Part shown: in pieces, positions 1 to 13,800 of the stretch
Position numbering within the stretch: the stretch's first letter is position 1
Layout of the letters: each line of letters begins with the position of its first letter
Assembly (NCBI GenBank): GCA_964035545.1
Contig: OZ037768.1
Span: forward strand, 9,291,241-9,355,240
Length of the DNA: 64,000 bases
DNA from: Bugula neritina
Lineage: Eukaryota > Bryozoa > Gymnolaemata > Cheilostomatida > Bugulidae
Reading direction: 5' to 3'
The notes under the pieces: model-generated
Seen by the model: the letters and a program-made list of their open reading frames with translations, nothing else
Databases searched by the model: none
Told to the model about the DNA's origin: nothing
Position numbers and translations under genes: made by a program

Positions 1-380
1 ACATCTGAAATAATCAACATTTCATATTAGATGAGATAAACTAAAAATAAAGACACAACGTAATGGTAAAATTAATATTACGATTCACGGCAAATGTAAT
101 AGTACTAATCTTCAGCATATATAAATTAATGAAAACAACAAGATTAACAACAATCCATGCAATTTCAACAGCTTTAAAACATGCTAATACAAATAAAAGA
201 CACGAAATAAATATTGTAGCAGCCATGTCATGACTAGTAAGGCTAGTCTGGTTCAAGTTGAAGATAAAACAGTGTTAATACAGAAATTGATGTTAAAAAA
301 CATAAAGTCTGCAAACAGCCTCCTCGATAAAAAAACCATGCGTTTTAAGCACAAGACAACTTGCAAAGCAAGTGTCTTAC
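1..380. other. Filamin intron running off the left edge
   Basis: This stretch lies downstream (minus strand) of the giant filamin exon's GTAAGA donor. It has no acceptor followed by filamin-like coding sequence. A small open frame over 41-256 on the minus strand resembles no filamin repeat and is best read as intron. Confidence 0.6.
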
Positions 381-3300
381 CAGGCCTTCTCGGAATTTGA
401 ACAGGTGCATCAGGTAGGTCTAAACTGTCATCTAGTGTCGCATATGTGTTGAATGGAGAGTCAAGTACGTGTTCACCATTATACATGACAGAAATTATGT
501 ATGAACCAATTTCTTTTGGCATAAAGGTTACCAGACAAAGATTGTTCCCCAAATCCTCTGCTTTCAACTCAGGCTTGCTAGGACCAGTTACTGAAAACCT
601 GAGTGTACCGGGTCCAGATTTATTCATATCAACAATAAAATCTTGATAGTGATTAACAATGGCGTTTTTTAAGCAGCTTCCAGAAACATTCACCAGCTTC
701 GAAAGAGGGATTGCATGATCGTCTGTACTTAAAATTTGTGATTCAACGCTGCATTCATCTATTTGAGCGTGTGTTGGACTAATCAAAGTTTCTTGAGCAC
801 CAAGACATGGGGTGACCTGAGAATCAAAACCATTTTTTGAAGTTTCAACTTGCACTTTTTCAACCTGAAGGTCTTCAAAGTCTTTTTGAGAGACGATTTT
901 CAAAGAATTACTGTCATCTAATGTTTCCGTATGATCATTTTTGCTGAATATTGTTTTCTCAACTGGTTCTTGAACATCGACAATTGAATCCGAACTAAAT
1001 AAAGATGGGCGATCTACAAGACTCAATGATGCACAAGTATTCACGTTTTCTGTGACTGTATCAACTGGTCGAACAACTGGACTTTCATAAACATGTGCAT
1101 GTGATTTGTCAGCAGAAAATCCAGAAATGGGATTAGGCGATTCATTCTGAATAGCAACTGGTTCAGAAGTCACCGTGTCATCAATATTGACTTGTTGATT
1201 CATTTCTTCAGTCATATCAGAGTTGCACCAAGTGGCTGTATTAGGCACATCGTCTAAGGTGCCAAAGGGGTTACTTGCATTGGTAACTAGGTCGAACGAC
1301 TCCTCTATCGAGTAATCATGTTTTTCACCAGTATTTTGTGCATGCAAATCATCAGAAATGTCTTGTATATTTACGCAAGGCGCAGAGCAAACTTGGCTAT
1401 CGGGTATGCTTTCAGCAATCACAAAAATATCTCCAAATGATAAGAATAACTCATTGTATTTTATCTTGATGAAGTATTTGCCAGCCTTTGAGAGAATATA
1501 AAAGGCTTTGAATCTCTTATCACCAATCTTTTCAACAGATGCCGGTACTGTTGTCCCACCTAGACTGTGTACTACAAAATCTAGTTTTCCTGGACTTGCT
1601 TCAGAAGTATCAACATAAAATTCTGTCACTTTCCCACAGATGGCAGATTCTAATCCAGCACCAAATACGATTAGGCCTGTATTTGAACATTTAAAGACTG
1701 GATTATTCAAACATTCAGTGGGAGTTGTCGCAGAACTGCAAGCAATACTTGAAGGAGCTTCTGCATCATTTATTGATTCTTGTAAGGGTGCGTTTTCAGT
1801 CTTGAATATTGGGTCTTTTTTGCGCCCAAAATGGTTTTCATTGTTTTCCACTTTATCTGTGGCATGAGTAGTTTGTTTTGACGAAGGAGAATCACGAGCA
1901 GGTGCAATATGGGAAGAAAATGGTGATCCTGGAATCTGTTCATTGTTGAAGGTTACATTAATGGCATATACGCCCACTTCAAAAGGGATAAAAGTAACTT
2001 CTGATTTGCTCAAACTTAATTTTTTTAATGAAACATCGGGTTTACATGGGCCAATAATGTTGTAATCCAATTTTCCTAATCCTGACTTGGTGGTGTCAAC
2101 AACAAATGTGCTAGGTTTGCCAACTACTCCATGGGTTAAACCATCTCCATCTATCTTCACTCTAGAAACAAGGCTTGAGGTTTTTACCTCTGTTTTATAT
2201 GGGGACTGGGCCACAGGTTTACCATCATAAGCCACATCAATGCTATACATTCCAGAGATCAGTGGAGTGTATGTGACCTGACATTCACTAGAAGAAATTG
2301 TTCTGTAAGTAACAGTAGGTTTAGAAGGTCCATTAATATCGACTTGTAGCTTGTCAACTTCAAAATCAACTGCCCTTAAAGTGAATGAAACAGGTTTATC
2401 CACTTCTCCTGAAGTCAAACCTTCTCCGAACACTTCTATCTCTTTAGCTGCTACTGACGATGGTTTACTAATTGAGCAGAATGGAGATCCAGTGACATGT
2501 CTATCATTGTAAGTAACTTCAATACTGTAATTCCCTTCGTGTTTTGGAATATAAGTAACTTCTAGCTTTCCATAACCAATATTCTTAGACGACATTGTAG
2601 GAATCTCAGGACCATGAATTTTGTAGGAGATATTTTCCAAAGACAAACTTCCAGCTTCAATAATAAAAGCAGCAGCTTGGCCTACATTCGCACAACTTAA
2701 ACCGCGTCCATAAACTTTCACTTTAGGTTCATGTTTTGGTTGGTGACCTTTGCTGATCTTGGGCTTGAAAGGAGAGCCAGGCACATTATTCCCATCGTAA
2801 GTAACAGCAATAGTGTAAACCCCAGTAAGGCGAGGCACATAAGTAACTTCAACTTTCCCAGGAGCAATTTCTTTAGAAGTAATTTGTGGTTTGATGGGGC
2901 CACTAATATCAAACGCAAGTTTACCTTTGCTAGCTTTTGACGTGTCAATTACAAATGAAGCAGGCTTGCCATTCTCACCTTGAATGGCACCCTCACCACA
3001 CACTTCAACTGCAGCTGCAGGATTAATTGCTTTTTCTATTTTGGGCTTAAACGGTGATCCAGGTATAGGATTTCCATCAAAATAAACTTCGACATTACAC
3101 TGGCCTAAATTTGTTGGAACAAATGATACTTCTAGCTGGTTAGTGTTCAGAGACCTTGTTGTAGATGCAAGTTTTTTGCCTGAATCTATTATGCTGAAAT
3201 CAAGTTTGCCCAAACCAGACTCAGAAGTGTCAACAACAAACTTAGATGTCTTCCCACATTCCCCAGATACCAATCCAGAGCCAAACGCCTTTACTTTGTC

Positions 3301-4832
3301 TTTTTTGCTTTGAGAGCTAGGTTTGCGTGATTCTAATATTTTTGGCTTAAAGGGGGCTCCTGGGACTGCCTGGCCACCCAACTTGATGCTGATTGTATAG
3401 ATTCCTGATGCAGTAGGTGTGTAAGATACCTCATATTTTCCTTTACCAAGGTCTTTAGACGCAAGTTGAACTGAAACAGGGCCATCAATAGAAAAGTCCA
3501 GCATGTTTGCATTTGCTGTTGGGCAATCAACAGTGAAAACACATCGTTGATTGCAGTATCCAGTAACAATGCCATCACCATATACTTTCACTTTAGACGC
3601 TTGGTCAAAGCTGTCTTTCTTTTGAGAGCTAGGTTTGCGTGATTCTAATATTTTTGGCTTAAAGGGGGCTCCTGGGACTGCCTGGCCACCCAACTTGATG
3701 CTGATTGTATAGATTCCTGATGCAGTAGGTGTGTAAGATACCTCATATTTTCCTTTACCAAGGTCTTTAGACGCAAGTTGAACTGAAACAGGGCCATCAA
3801 TAGAAAAGTCCAGCATGTTTGCATTTGCTGTTGGGCAATCAACAGTGAAAACACATCGTTGATTGCAGTATCCAGTAACAATGCCATCACCATATACTTT
3901 CACTTTAGACGCTTGGTCACAGCTGTCTTTCATTTGAGAGCTAGGTTTGAGTGATTCTAATATTTTTGGCTTAAAGGGGGCTCCCGGGACTGCCTGGCCA
4001 CCTAACTTGATGCTGATTGTATAAATTCCTGATGCAGTAGGTGTGTAAGATACCTCATATTTTCCTTTACCAAGGTCTTTAGACGCAAGTTGAACTGAAA
4101 CAGGGCCATCAATAGAAAAGTCCAGCATGTTTGCATTTGCTGTTGGGCAATCAACAGTGAAAATGCATCGTTGATTGCAGTATCCAGTAACAATGCCATC
4201 ACCATATACTTTCACTTTGGATGCTTGGTCACAGCTGTCTTTCTTTTGGGGGGCAAATTTTTTACTATCAACTTTGCTGTTTCCTTGGTTTTTATCGCTA
4301 CTGGTTTCTGGTAACTTCTTATCAGATTCAGGTTGTGACACACCTTTTTTCTTGAAATGTTTGAGTTGTGCATTCACCCATTCTGGCACATTATCAGCTT
4401 CCTTTGCCGCTCCAGTTTTTTTATTTTTACTAAATGGCTCCTTAGGGGAAATAGCTTTGGGATCTCTTGTAGATGGTTTTTTCAACCATGGTTTACTCGG
4501 TTCAGCATCAGCTTGCTTGACATGGGCAGGATTGGCAAATTTAATTTTGGTTCCTTTGCTTTTGGTAGGGTTGGGTATTTGCTTTTGTCCATCAGATATT
4601 ACAGCAACTTTAAATGGACTATTATTGACTAGCATGCCATTAGTGTAAACCTCAATGGTATATTCTCCAACTTCATTCGGTGTAAATGAGACGTTATATA
4701 GACTATGTCCCTTTTGAATTAATGGGCAAAGAACTTTACCACTAGGCGACCGTATAATCACACTAACAAACAGCTTTCTCACCTTTGAACTATCTTTGAT
4801 TTGAAATCTGGCCATTTTTCGGACAGTAAAGC
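381..4832 (-). CDS. FLN: Filamin giant exon: Ig repeats 7-17 with long linkers
   Basis: One 4,452-bp exon (acceptor ATACATAG, donor GTAAGA, phase 1 in and out) encodes about 1,484 residues. In order: the rest of repeat 7 (VNNSPFKV); a lysine/proline-rich linker of about 120 residues containing [16 protein letters not shown]; three nearly identical repeats (8-10); repeats 11-15, each ending in PGSPF, TGSPF or QSPYK variants; a linker of about 70 residues; a divergent repeat 16 ([20 protein letters not shown]); a serine/acid-rich disordered linker of about 250 residues; and repeat 17 ([11 protein letters not shown] to LDSPFN). Repeat 16 lacks the SPF motif. No intron interrupts these units, unlike the front of the gene. 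The actin-crosslinking rod is inferred to be longer and more flexible than in vertebrate filamins. Confidence 0.9.
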
Positions 4833-7800
4833 CTATGTATAAAGCAAGAGGAATCAAAATAGCACCACTAGATTGTAAATATAAATAAAAACTATGAATT
4901 ATACCCTGCTAAAATTACACTATAGATTTACCTTTATCTAAGCCGACCACCTTGACACCACTAACATCAATTTTAGGTTCAATGTGTACTTTATAAGGAC
5001 TTGTTGGAATTTCCTGGTCAGCAAATATCACGCTAACAGTATAGGTGCCATATTCTTTGGGCTCATATTCAATTCTGCAATAACCCAATTTAACATAGAT
5101 TGATGATCCACCAATTGTACAAAACCGTAGTTCCGGCAACATTTGATATACGAAAACGCTCGAAATGAAACAAAATACTGAGTTTACAAATTGTACCTGA
5201 ATAAGCCTTCACCATTATCTTCTGCGTCTACTGGGACATCCACTCCTTTGTCATTAGTTAGAGAGATTGCAACATCACCAGGACCTGCTTCTGTGCAGTC
5301 AACAAAGAAGTGTGTTTGCTCACAGCATGCAACACCTTCCTCAATTCCTGGACCAAACACCTTGACTTTTTCAGGCATTGATGGTTCCTCCACGTACACC
5401 TATGAAATTTTGAATGTGGATATCATAAGAATTCAATTCAACACTAAATATTTTGTATATTTTTACTAAAGATTTGGCTACTCACTCTAAAAGGGCTCTT
5501 GGGAACATTCACGCCTCCGTAAGTAACAATGACAGTGTGCTTTATAGGTTCTTTGGGTTTAAACTGGCAGGTATAGGTACCATCACCATTGTCCTTGACT
5601 TTGATATCAAGAGGTTCACCGTTGGCATCTTCACCATACACTTTGAGAGGTGCTTTTCCAGCTTTTGTGGTGTCAACAGTAAACTGAGCAGGCTGGTCTT
5701 GGGTGACACCATTTTTCTCCACACCAGGGCCACTAACCACTACCTAAACACAAATTATTTGATCCTTGTAACTCTATAGTCAGGTGTAAATTGTCTTAGA
5801 CTCTAAAAGCACAGTACAAAAGCTAGAACCACAACTAAAATAAAGCAGCTTGCAGGATTTTGACAGCACACAACACGCCTAATGTTAAGATTCACTTTAG
5901 GCAACACAATCAAGAGAAGGGTGAAAGATCAAGCACAAAATAGTAACTTACCCCATACGTACATTCTACTTGAAGTAACTCAACTTACAGAAAAGCATGG
6001 ATTCAAAGCGAAGCAAAGCTAATATTACTGAGAATTTCTCTTTTCATGACTTGAAATTATTAGTATAATATTCGCTCACAAGTGGATTGTCGGTGTACAT
6101 CACACCTTTTGTTTGGAAAACCTAAAGTGAAAAGTCTGCCTAATGATCGAGTCCTCCCAGTTTCTGATTGAGTCATATCTCACCTCACTGGGCTCAAAGT
6201 CAGGCCCAAAGTTTCCATTAGGCATCATAGAATGAGCCTTTCTGGCAAGATCAGGACTTATAAGGTCCTCATCTACTATGCCATCGGGAGATGATTCAGC
6301 GGTCAGAGCAGACTCAGGAATAATCTGAATATTTACGTAGCATGAGGTGCAAAAAGAAAAACACACAGGAAGGCAAAACATAGCTTGAAGGTAGGATGCA
6401 TTTATGCAACTAAGAAAAGCAAAACTAATAATACATTTATTCACAGCTACAAAGAAACTCAACACTGACAGAAAGATCACACATAGTTAGAATAGCTGAA
6501 CAAACGCATTACTAAGCACAACAAAATCTAATCAGGCATTATAGGTTAAATGTATGGTCATTTCTATGGCAAACAATAATTGTAATCATAGAAAACATGC
6601 ATCTTAGTTTTAGAAGTAGTGTGTAAGCAGTTTGCAAGTAGCCTTTTCAATTTTACAAAAATATTGGCTAGCTATCGCAATGGTAATTAAAAAAAGGTGA
6701 ATAAGAAATGCTAACAGGATTAAGATTATTTCAGTTTATTTCACTTACCATATCACTATTTGCTGCCAAATTAGCTGGAGCAATCATGGCCATGAATGGT
6801 GACTTGGGTATGTCTTCATTATCACAAAGTATGTGCACAGCGTACTCCCCTGGAGCTGTTGGTTTATATGTAACATCAGCAGAGCCATCCCCGTTATCAC
6901 TGCATTCAATCTTAGCTTGTGATGGCCCTTTAAAAATTCAGCTCATACATAATACTCGAAAACACAACATATCATTAGTATTAGATATTTGTACAATTTT
7001 CAAGTGCTGGTAGCTGAAAATAAGATGACAATGAATGGTTTAATTTAAGTTGAATCTAGCTTGTTAACAGAAATCAAACAGATAATTTTATTCCATATAA
7101 TGAAGACCTTCAATAGCAAATCCCAGAGCTCCAGTTTCTCCATTGGTCTCTACAATGAAATCAGCCGGCTTGCCAACCATTCCACCTTCCAGGCCAGGAC
7201 CATATGCACGAATCTTGCTGGTCTTGTAAGGCCCAACTGCCACCTAAAAAACATTTAGTTGAAAAGTGTTGCCATGAATAGAAACGCTTTTTTCGTTCAT
7301 ACCAGTGCATGATAAAAAATCTGACCTTAAATGGACTCTTAGCTATATGAGAGCCTCCAAACTGCAAGTTGACAGTATAGTTTCCAGGTTCAGCTGGGTT
7401 ATATGAAGTTTCATATGTGTTGGCATCTATTTTCTTAAACTTCAAAGGCTCAGATTTTCCTTAAAAAAAGATTATCACGTTGATCCTTATTTAGATGCTA
7501 AGAGATTTAAAAGGCATATCAATGAATTAGAAGATAAGACAAGCATGAAAGACAATAGTTGGAGCCTGAAGTTTAAAGTAGGTAAGCCTTATGACACAAC
7601 CCTAATAAAACTCCAAACCGAAACTGCTATTAAAAGTCAGAATTGCCCTCCAACTTCAAGCTCCAACTAGTGGCTTCAAATAAGCATGCTGCTTCACAGA
7701 GGCGTGCCAAATTAGGTAAAGGAGTAAATACTATTTACCTCATCTGATTCTCTTTTAATCACATTTAATATATTATTAAGTGGTAAAGTGTACTGTGAAA

Positions 7801-10800
7801 CCACTGAGCAATACTATTATAAGCATATGTATATCAAATCACAATCATTTTTATACAATTTTGTTGGATATTTGAACTTGATCAAATCTTAAAATCAACA
7901 ATCATACTTGTAATTTAATTATTTCTATAACTACCCACAGAGAAAAAGTTATGAACTCATTCATAAATTGAGAAGCAACTATTTATACTTGTATCCTAAT
8001 TAAGCTAATGCATGATACTGTTTGCAATATATATACGAAGTTCCATAATCTTTAGAAGAACTTGCAAATCAACCAGAAAGGAATTGAAACAAATACCAAA
8101 ATTCCTGTGAAGAATGCTGTGAGATGAGCTAGAATGTTAGAGCCTATACCATGGTGTTAAGAGTTGTCTTTGATTAGCCAAATTTAAACAGCATTTAAAG
8201 CACTCATCCATGCTGAAACTTTGCTAGAAGTGCATGTTACCACCCTAATCCTGACTAACCCAAGCAACCCAAATCTTAGAGTAGGTGTTATATATTTTTG
8301 CTCATTTAGTAATTTACTTTTGATAAGTAGTAGGGGATAGCATAAAGGAGTGCTTTAAACCACTGAATTTTTGTATAGCAGACAAGGGAAATGAAATTAA
8401 TTTATTAGAAAGAACCAGCAAGCTGAAAAGTTGAAACCGCCTGGTTTTAATCATTGAAAGAGCTACCTGACAATATGGACTCTTCCAGGGGCTCATCACC
8501 AGAGCCACCTATGTCTGGGGTATCACCTGCTATTTGATGAACACAATATTCTAAATACTATTATTGCATGCAGTAGTTAGTAGGAAGGATTAAACCACTA
8601 AATAAGAAAATATACTTGGAATAATATCTTGCATATTACTACAACTAGATTCAATCAAGCCCACATAATTACTATAATATGTATAATAAATATAATATAG
8701 TAATCAGAACTGCAGTTAGCCTATTGTGCTGATGTTTCAATGGTTAGACTGCACAGCTAAACCACAAATAAAGATCGTGACAGGATTTTGTTTACACTCA
8801 GAAAACCACTCAAACTGCAAGAAATACTGCACATATCATATCTGCTGACCGAGCCACTTGCATTACTCTAATGAGTTTGTTATGATAAAAGCATATTAGA
8901 TTATGGTAAAAGATAGTTCCAAGTATTCCCAGCAAAGTACACACAGCTCTAGAATGAGTTCCTTAGTACAAACTAGCAAACCTACCGGATGGTCCAACTA
9001 GGGTGCCAGTGACCTCAGCCTCCCCTCCACTTTCTGTGTGAACCAAGATATCGGCAACATCTTGCACTCTCACCCCCTTACCCTGAACACCTCTGCCAGT
9101 GGCATAGACCTTCTTCGGTTCAGTTGCTGGAACAAACAAAATGCACATTCAGTCTGAAATAAAGGTCAGTGGAAAACCAGCCATATTTCATAGTGTAGGC
9201 TGTAAACAATAACAAGCCATAGCCCATTTAAAAAGTCATATTTCTGCATCAGTTAGTAAAGAAAAACTTATGTCGCCATTAGTCAGCTTTACAGCTTTAC
9301 GTGAGATATTTGACAGTGTGAGCTAAGCCCTCCAGGAAGAAGTAAAGTTCAGTTTTGTAATATTTGTATTGTACATTTTTGTTAGGTTATAAAGAGTGAA
9401 TACAAAAAAGTGCCAATACACTAGCATACTTGTGCAAATATTTGCACAGGCTTGTTGACAGAGGTTACATTTATGCTGAATTCCTGCATCACAAGACTAG
9501 GTTGAAGTAGAGTTTTAAGCTTGTGTACAAATTTGACACTTCCTCTGTAAAATTCAAGTAATACTTAAACGATGCATTACAATTTTGAAACGACAGCTGC
9601 AAAACCCATCACAAAAACTGTGAGTTGCAATGTAGGATATTAAGGTCACCAGTGTTGAGCTGTGACTGCCATCAATCAAAACCTGTCTCATTTATCACAG
9701 ATTCATTGAGTTTGAAAAGCCAGAAATACTATTCCATAATCGGCACATTAAAAAAAGCTTCAGGAATCAACTGGAAAACAATGAAAATGGCAAAGAAATC
9801 AACTTACGGGCACCAATCATGACTGTGTATGGACTGAGTGGGATCTCTTTGCCAGCGAAATAGATATGTACTGAATATCTACCAGTCTCCTTAGTCATGT
9901 ACTCTACGTAGTAGGTTGTCTCAGAGGACTTGCTGATCCTTGGTTTGCAAGTGTCCTTGTGTCCATGTCCATCAACAATGATAACCTCAATGTTACCCAC
10001 ACCAGCACCTGTGTATAAACAGTGACACAATTTAAAAATGAAATATGGGAGAGAAATGGGTCAGAGTGTGTATTTGCATCTAAAGTTGATTAATTTCAAT
10101 GGTTGGCGTCCCAAATCACTATAGCGTGAAATCATGTAGTCAAACAGTTTGCCTAATCTTCCCTAGTAATAAAATATAATTTAAAATTCAGATTTTGAGC
10201 ATAGCGCAAGTAGAAGTGTAAACTTCAATAAGCATAAAGAAGTTTTGAGTAGAAGTGAACAGTTTTTCACAAGAAGACAAGCACAACTGGGGAATTAAAC
10301 ATGCTACACATGTGCAAAGTTAGTACAGTAATAGTATAACACAATCGGAATTAAAATAACACAGCCGGCTGTTGATATATCAGATGCAAGGGGTAGATAG
10401 TGATCACGTATAATGCTGTGCTCCATATGTTGATAAGTTCGCAATTTAACCCCAGTTCAATTAACTATTTATCTCAGTTTACTATGCACCGTTCCTATGC
10501 AATGCAAGTACTCAGTCAGGACTGAGGTGTGGCTGCATAACTTGCAGGTTTACATTTCTCAATTAGTCACCAGCCAGTAACTTTTTCCCATGAAAGAGCA
10601 TTCAGTCAGTGTTATTGTTGATCACCAAAGGAAATGGGCAAGGTATGATAAAATAGCATGTGGGTGTATCAAGACTAATTCCAAAAGATCTTGGCAACAC
10701 AAAGAAGTCATTCATGCGGGTAGCCATAAAGGGGGGGTTAGAAGAACATTATTGGAATGAATTCCATCATAAAAATAGTACCTTGCAGAGCCTCTAAAAT

Positions 10801-13800
10801 CAATGATAAATTATATAAAATTGAAGCTTGGTGAAATAATATTATATGGGTCTTATCAAATGAAAATTAGTAACTGCAAGCCCTATGATTCATCAGATGT
10901 TTGTTTCTCTGCATTGTTTGCAGTTAGCAAACAAAATGTTATCAAACATATCCTAGCGTAACATACTGCAGGATCTCTACTGTAGTTTTTAATTTCTAAG
11001 TGCCCTATTAAATGTAACATGATATAAATAAATTCCACTGCCATTACCCCACACCACCTAATAACCTAATGCAAAGGCTGACTAATTACAGCATATTTTT
11101 GTCAAAACCTATGACTCAAAAGGTAAATATTATAACATTTTCTGAAAAATCACATTGACAGAGTTTTGTTGGAGAGCAGAAAACGCAGCTAAAGTCATCA
11201 CTGCTACCCCAAATGTACTCTAGGTGTTTATAACATTTAGAGAGAACCTGCAACTGCCTGCAAGACAAAGTGAAATTTTACATTACATCCAAAATCTGGG
11301 GGTGTCTTTCCAATTTCCAGAGTCAAATGTGTATAAGATGGTTCAGCAGGTAGAATAATTGTATATATAATTTTGGAGCACTCAGTTTCAAAAGAGACTT
11401 GTGGTGAGAAACAGCTATACCTACAAAACCGGTGCCCTCCAGCTAACTAAAGCAAGGCTAAGGCAGCTGATCTCCTTTGAGTAAAATAATAGTAGGTAAA
11501 AATATCTAACATACTTTCACCAGAGATGCAGGGTGTAAGAACTAATAACTACTGACCAGTCTAGTTGGGTGGTACATCATCTACACTACAGAGGTATGCT
11601 GGCTGACTAATCCACCCACTTGGGTATCTCAGGAATGCTGATTATAATGATAGAGTGGAAAACAATTACCTTCTGTAAACACTTCGAAATAAGTTTTCTT
11701 GCCGCACTGCACACCAGTAGCTTCCAAGCCAGGCCCTACAGCAGTCACTTTCTCTGCATCTCCAGCCGCACCTTCAACCTTCACCTTGTACGGGCTCTTT
11801 GGGATTTCTTTTCCAGCAAATTTGATGATGACCTAATAGCAGCAACATTAGATATCTCAACCAACACTGCAATTTATACCTACAGCTGTTATGTAGGAAA
11901 CATGAGAATATCAGAGACGTAGAACGGCTGCCATGACAAAATAGTACAATCATACCTCCAATAAAATTGAAATATTATACAAAAAAGTCATCTTAGTTTA
12001 CACAACATCATTTGTTAACTAGTCTAAGTACAACTTGATTCACCTGGTGATTAAGTATGCTGTGACACCTTGCATATGCAGATAGTAGTAACTCAGACGA
12101 AATAATTACACCATGCTCCATCTACCATAGCACATGTACTAGTCAACTGAAACTAATGGACACACTAATAACACTGAAGTTACTCACTGTGTACTCTCCT
12201 TCCATCGAGGGGGTGTATGAGCAGGAATAAGTAAGGTTTCTGTCGTTGTTGAACACAACTTCACACTAAAATCAATGAAATGCAGAACTCCTTCAGCTTT
12301 TCATAAAAATGACAAAATTTGACACGAGGTTTTAATATGGCTGTGCTTTAATAATTCTTTATTGATAAAAAATGGAAATCAGCAATTTGGGCACTTCAAC
12401 TGCATGACAGAGGATGCATTACGGACTAAGACTAGGTGAGCAGGCGGCTCTTTCATTTTTCAAACATAATAAGGTCAAAGCTCACTCAACAGTTCAACAT
12501 ATTGCATTTTATGCCAACAGTGACTTTCATGGACTGTAAGAAACTCTAGTTTGAGAGAAGTCAAATTTTATAAACCTCCATAATTTTAATAATGTGCAGT
12601 TCGAGGCTTTATACCAAGATGTAAGTTTACATGCTGCATTTAACTACCAGATTTGTTTTGTGGAAGCCTCAGAGACAACCATTGGCTAATACTGACTGAA
12701 ACTCCAGTTCCACGATGTTGGGTTTAGTTTGCACTCGGCAGTCATCTTTGTGAAGTCAGTGAAGTATTGAAGAGAGTAGTGAACTGTAGCTTATCTTTAT
12801 GAATGCCATGAATATCATTAAATGGCAGGAGAAGGGCATTAAACTGTCAGTAAACTATATACACCTAATTGACTTTTAAAATTATCTGTCAACTGCATTA
12901 CCTCTTCAGCTTGTTCATCAGCATTGACCACTTGGACAGTGATTTCTCCACGGCCTGCACTAAATGTCTCAACAGTAAAGTAAGCCGGGGCGAGCGAACA
13001 CACACCTTCAGGCTCAAGTCCTACGTACAGCATAAAGACATCATGCACCATGCATTAACTACATGTATAACTCAGAAAACATCGCATCACTTCCAACTTA
13101 GATGGAGCACAGGCTGCTATAGTGTATGCATTTCCCACACGTGACATACATAGCAAGTAAAAGGGCCTAAGGCTACTCCATTAGAAAAACAGAAGAGTTT
13201 TCACATCACTGCATGTCACAGCAAGGATACTCTGTTTAACCACTGGCAGCATAATATACCAGTACAATAGCAGTACAAACTTGTGCATCAAACTTCAAGT
13301 ATGCATGATGAATCTTGCACTTACTAACTGAAACTGGACCAGTATTTCAAAAAAAAGTGAAAGCTTAGTCAATCTCAGTAGGCCTTTAGCTCTAGCATTT
13401 CAGTGTGAATAAAGAAAGCCCACCTCCCTTTCCCTAACACTAGTATGAGCACAACTAACTATACCCAACCCTCTTAGGTGGTGCTTATCGTAATTCCTTT
13501 GGCTGTGATAAAATCAGCATCAGTCAGTTGATATGAATGGACTATAATGGAAAGCTAATACATTGTTATTGTGATGTTTAACATGAGGTCTAGAATTTTC
13601 TCACCATTTCTGAACGTTTCGGTATGTTTCATAGAACAGTCTATTACTATATATCGCTTTCCATCAACAATTTTCAAATTTGTTACAACATGGAGCTTAG
13701 CAATGTTAACTGAACTGTAATCATGCTTGAAGATATTGCACAAGACAGGTAACACGGGACATAACTTAGTCAGGCAGTTTTCCCACTTACGTTTTCTGAT

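Noticed and set aside
41-256. Hydrophobic 71-residue minus-strand frame
   Set aside because: It sits just past the filamin donor, has no supporting splice context, and is probably AT-rich intron.
3333-4205. Three similar minus-strand open frames of 67-82 residues
   Set aside because: They are shadow frames of the triplicated filamin repeat, repeated because the DNA is repeated.
13555-13755. Possible extra filamin exon ([14 protein letters not shown]) between the two alternative exons
   Set aside because: It lacks the YxP, GxY and SPF marks of a filamin repeat, and no phase-consistent join was found.
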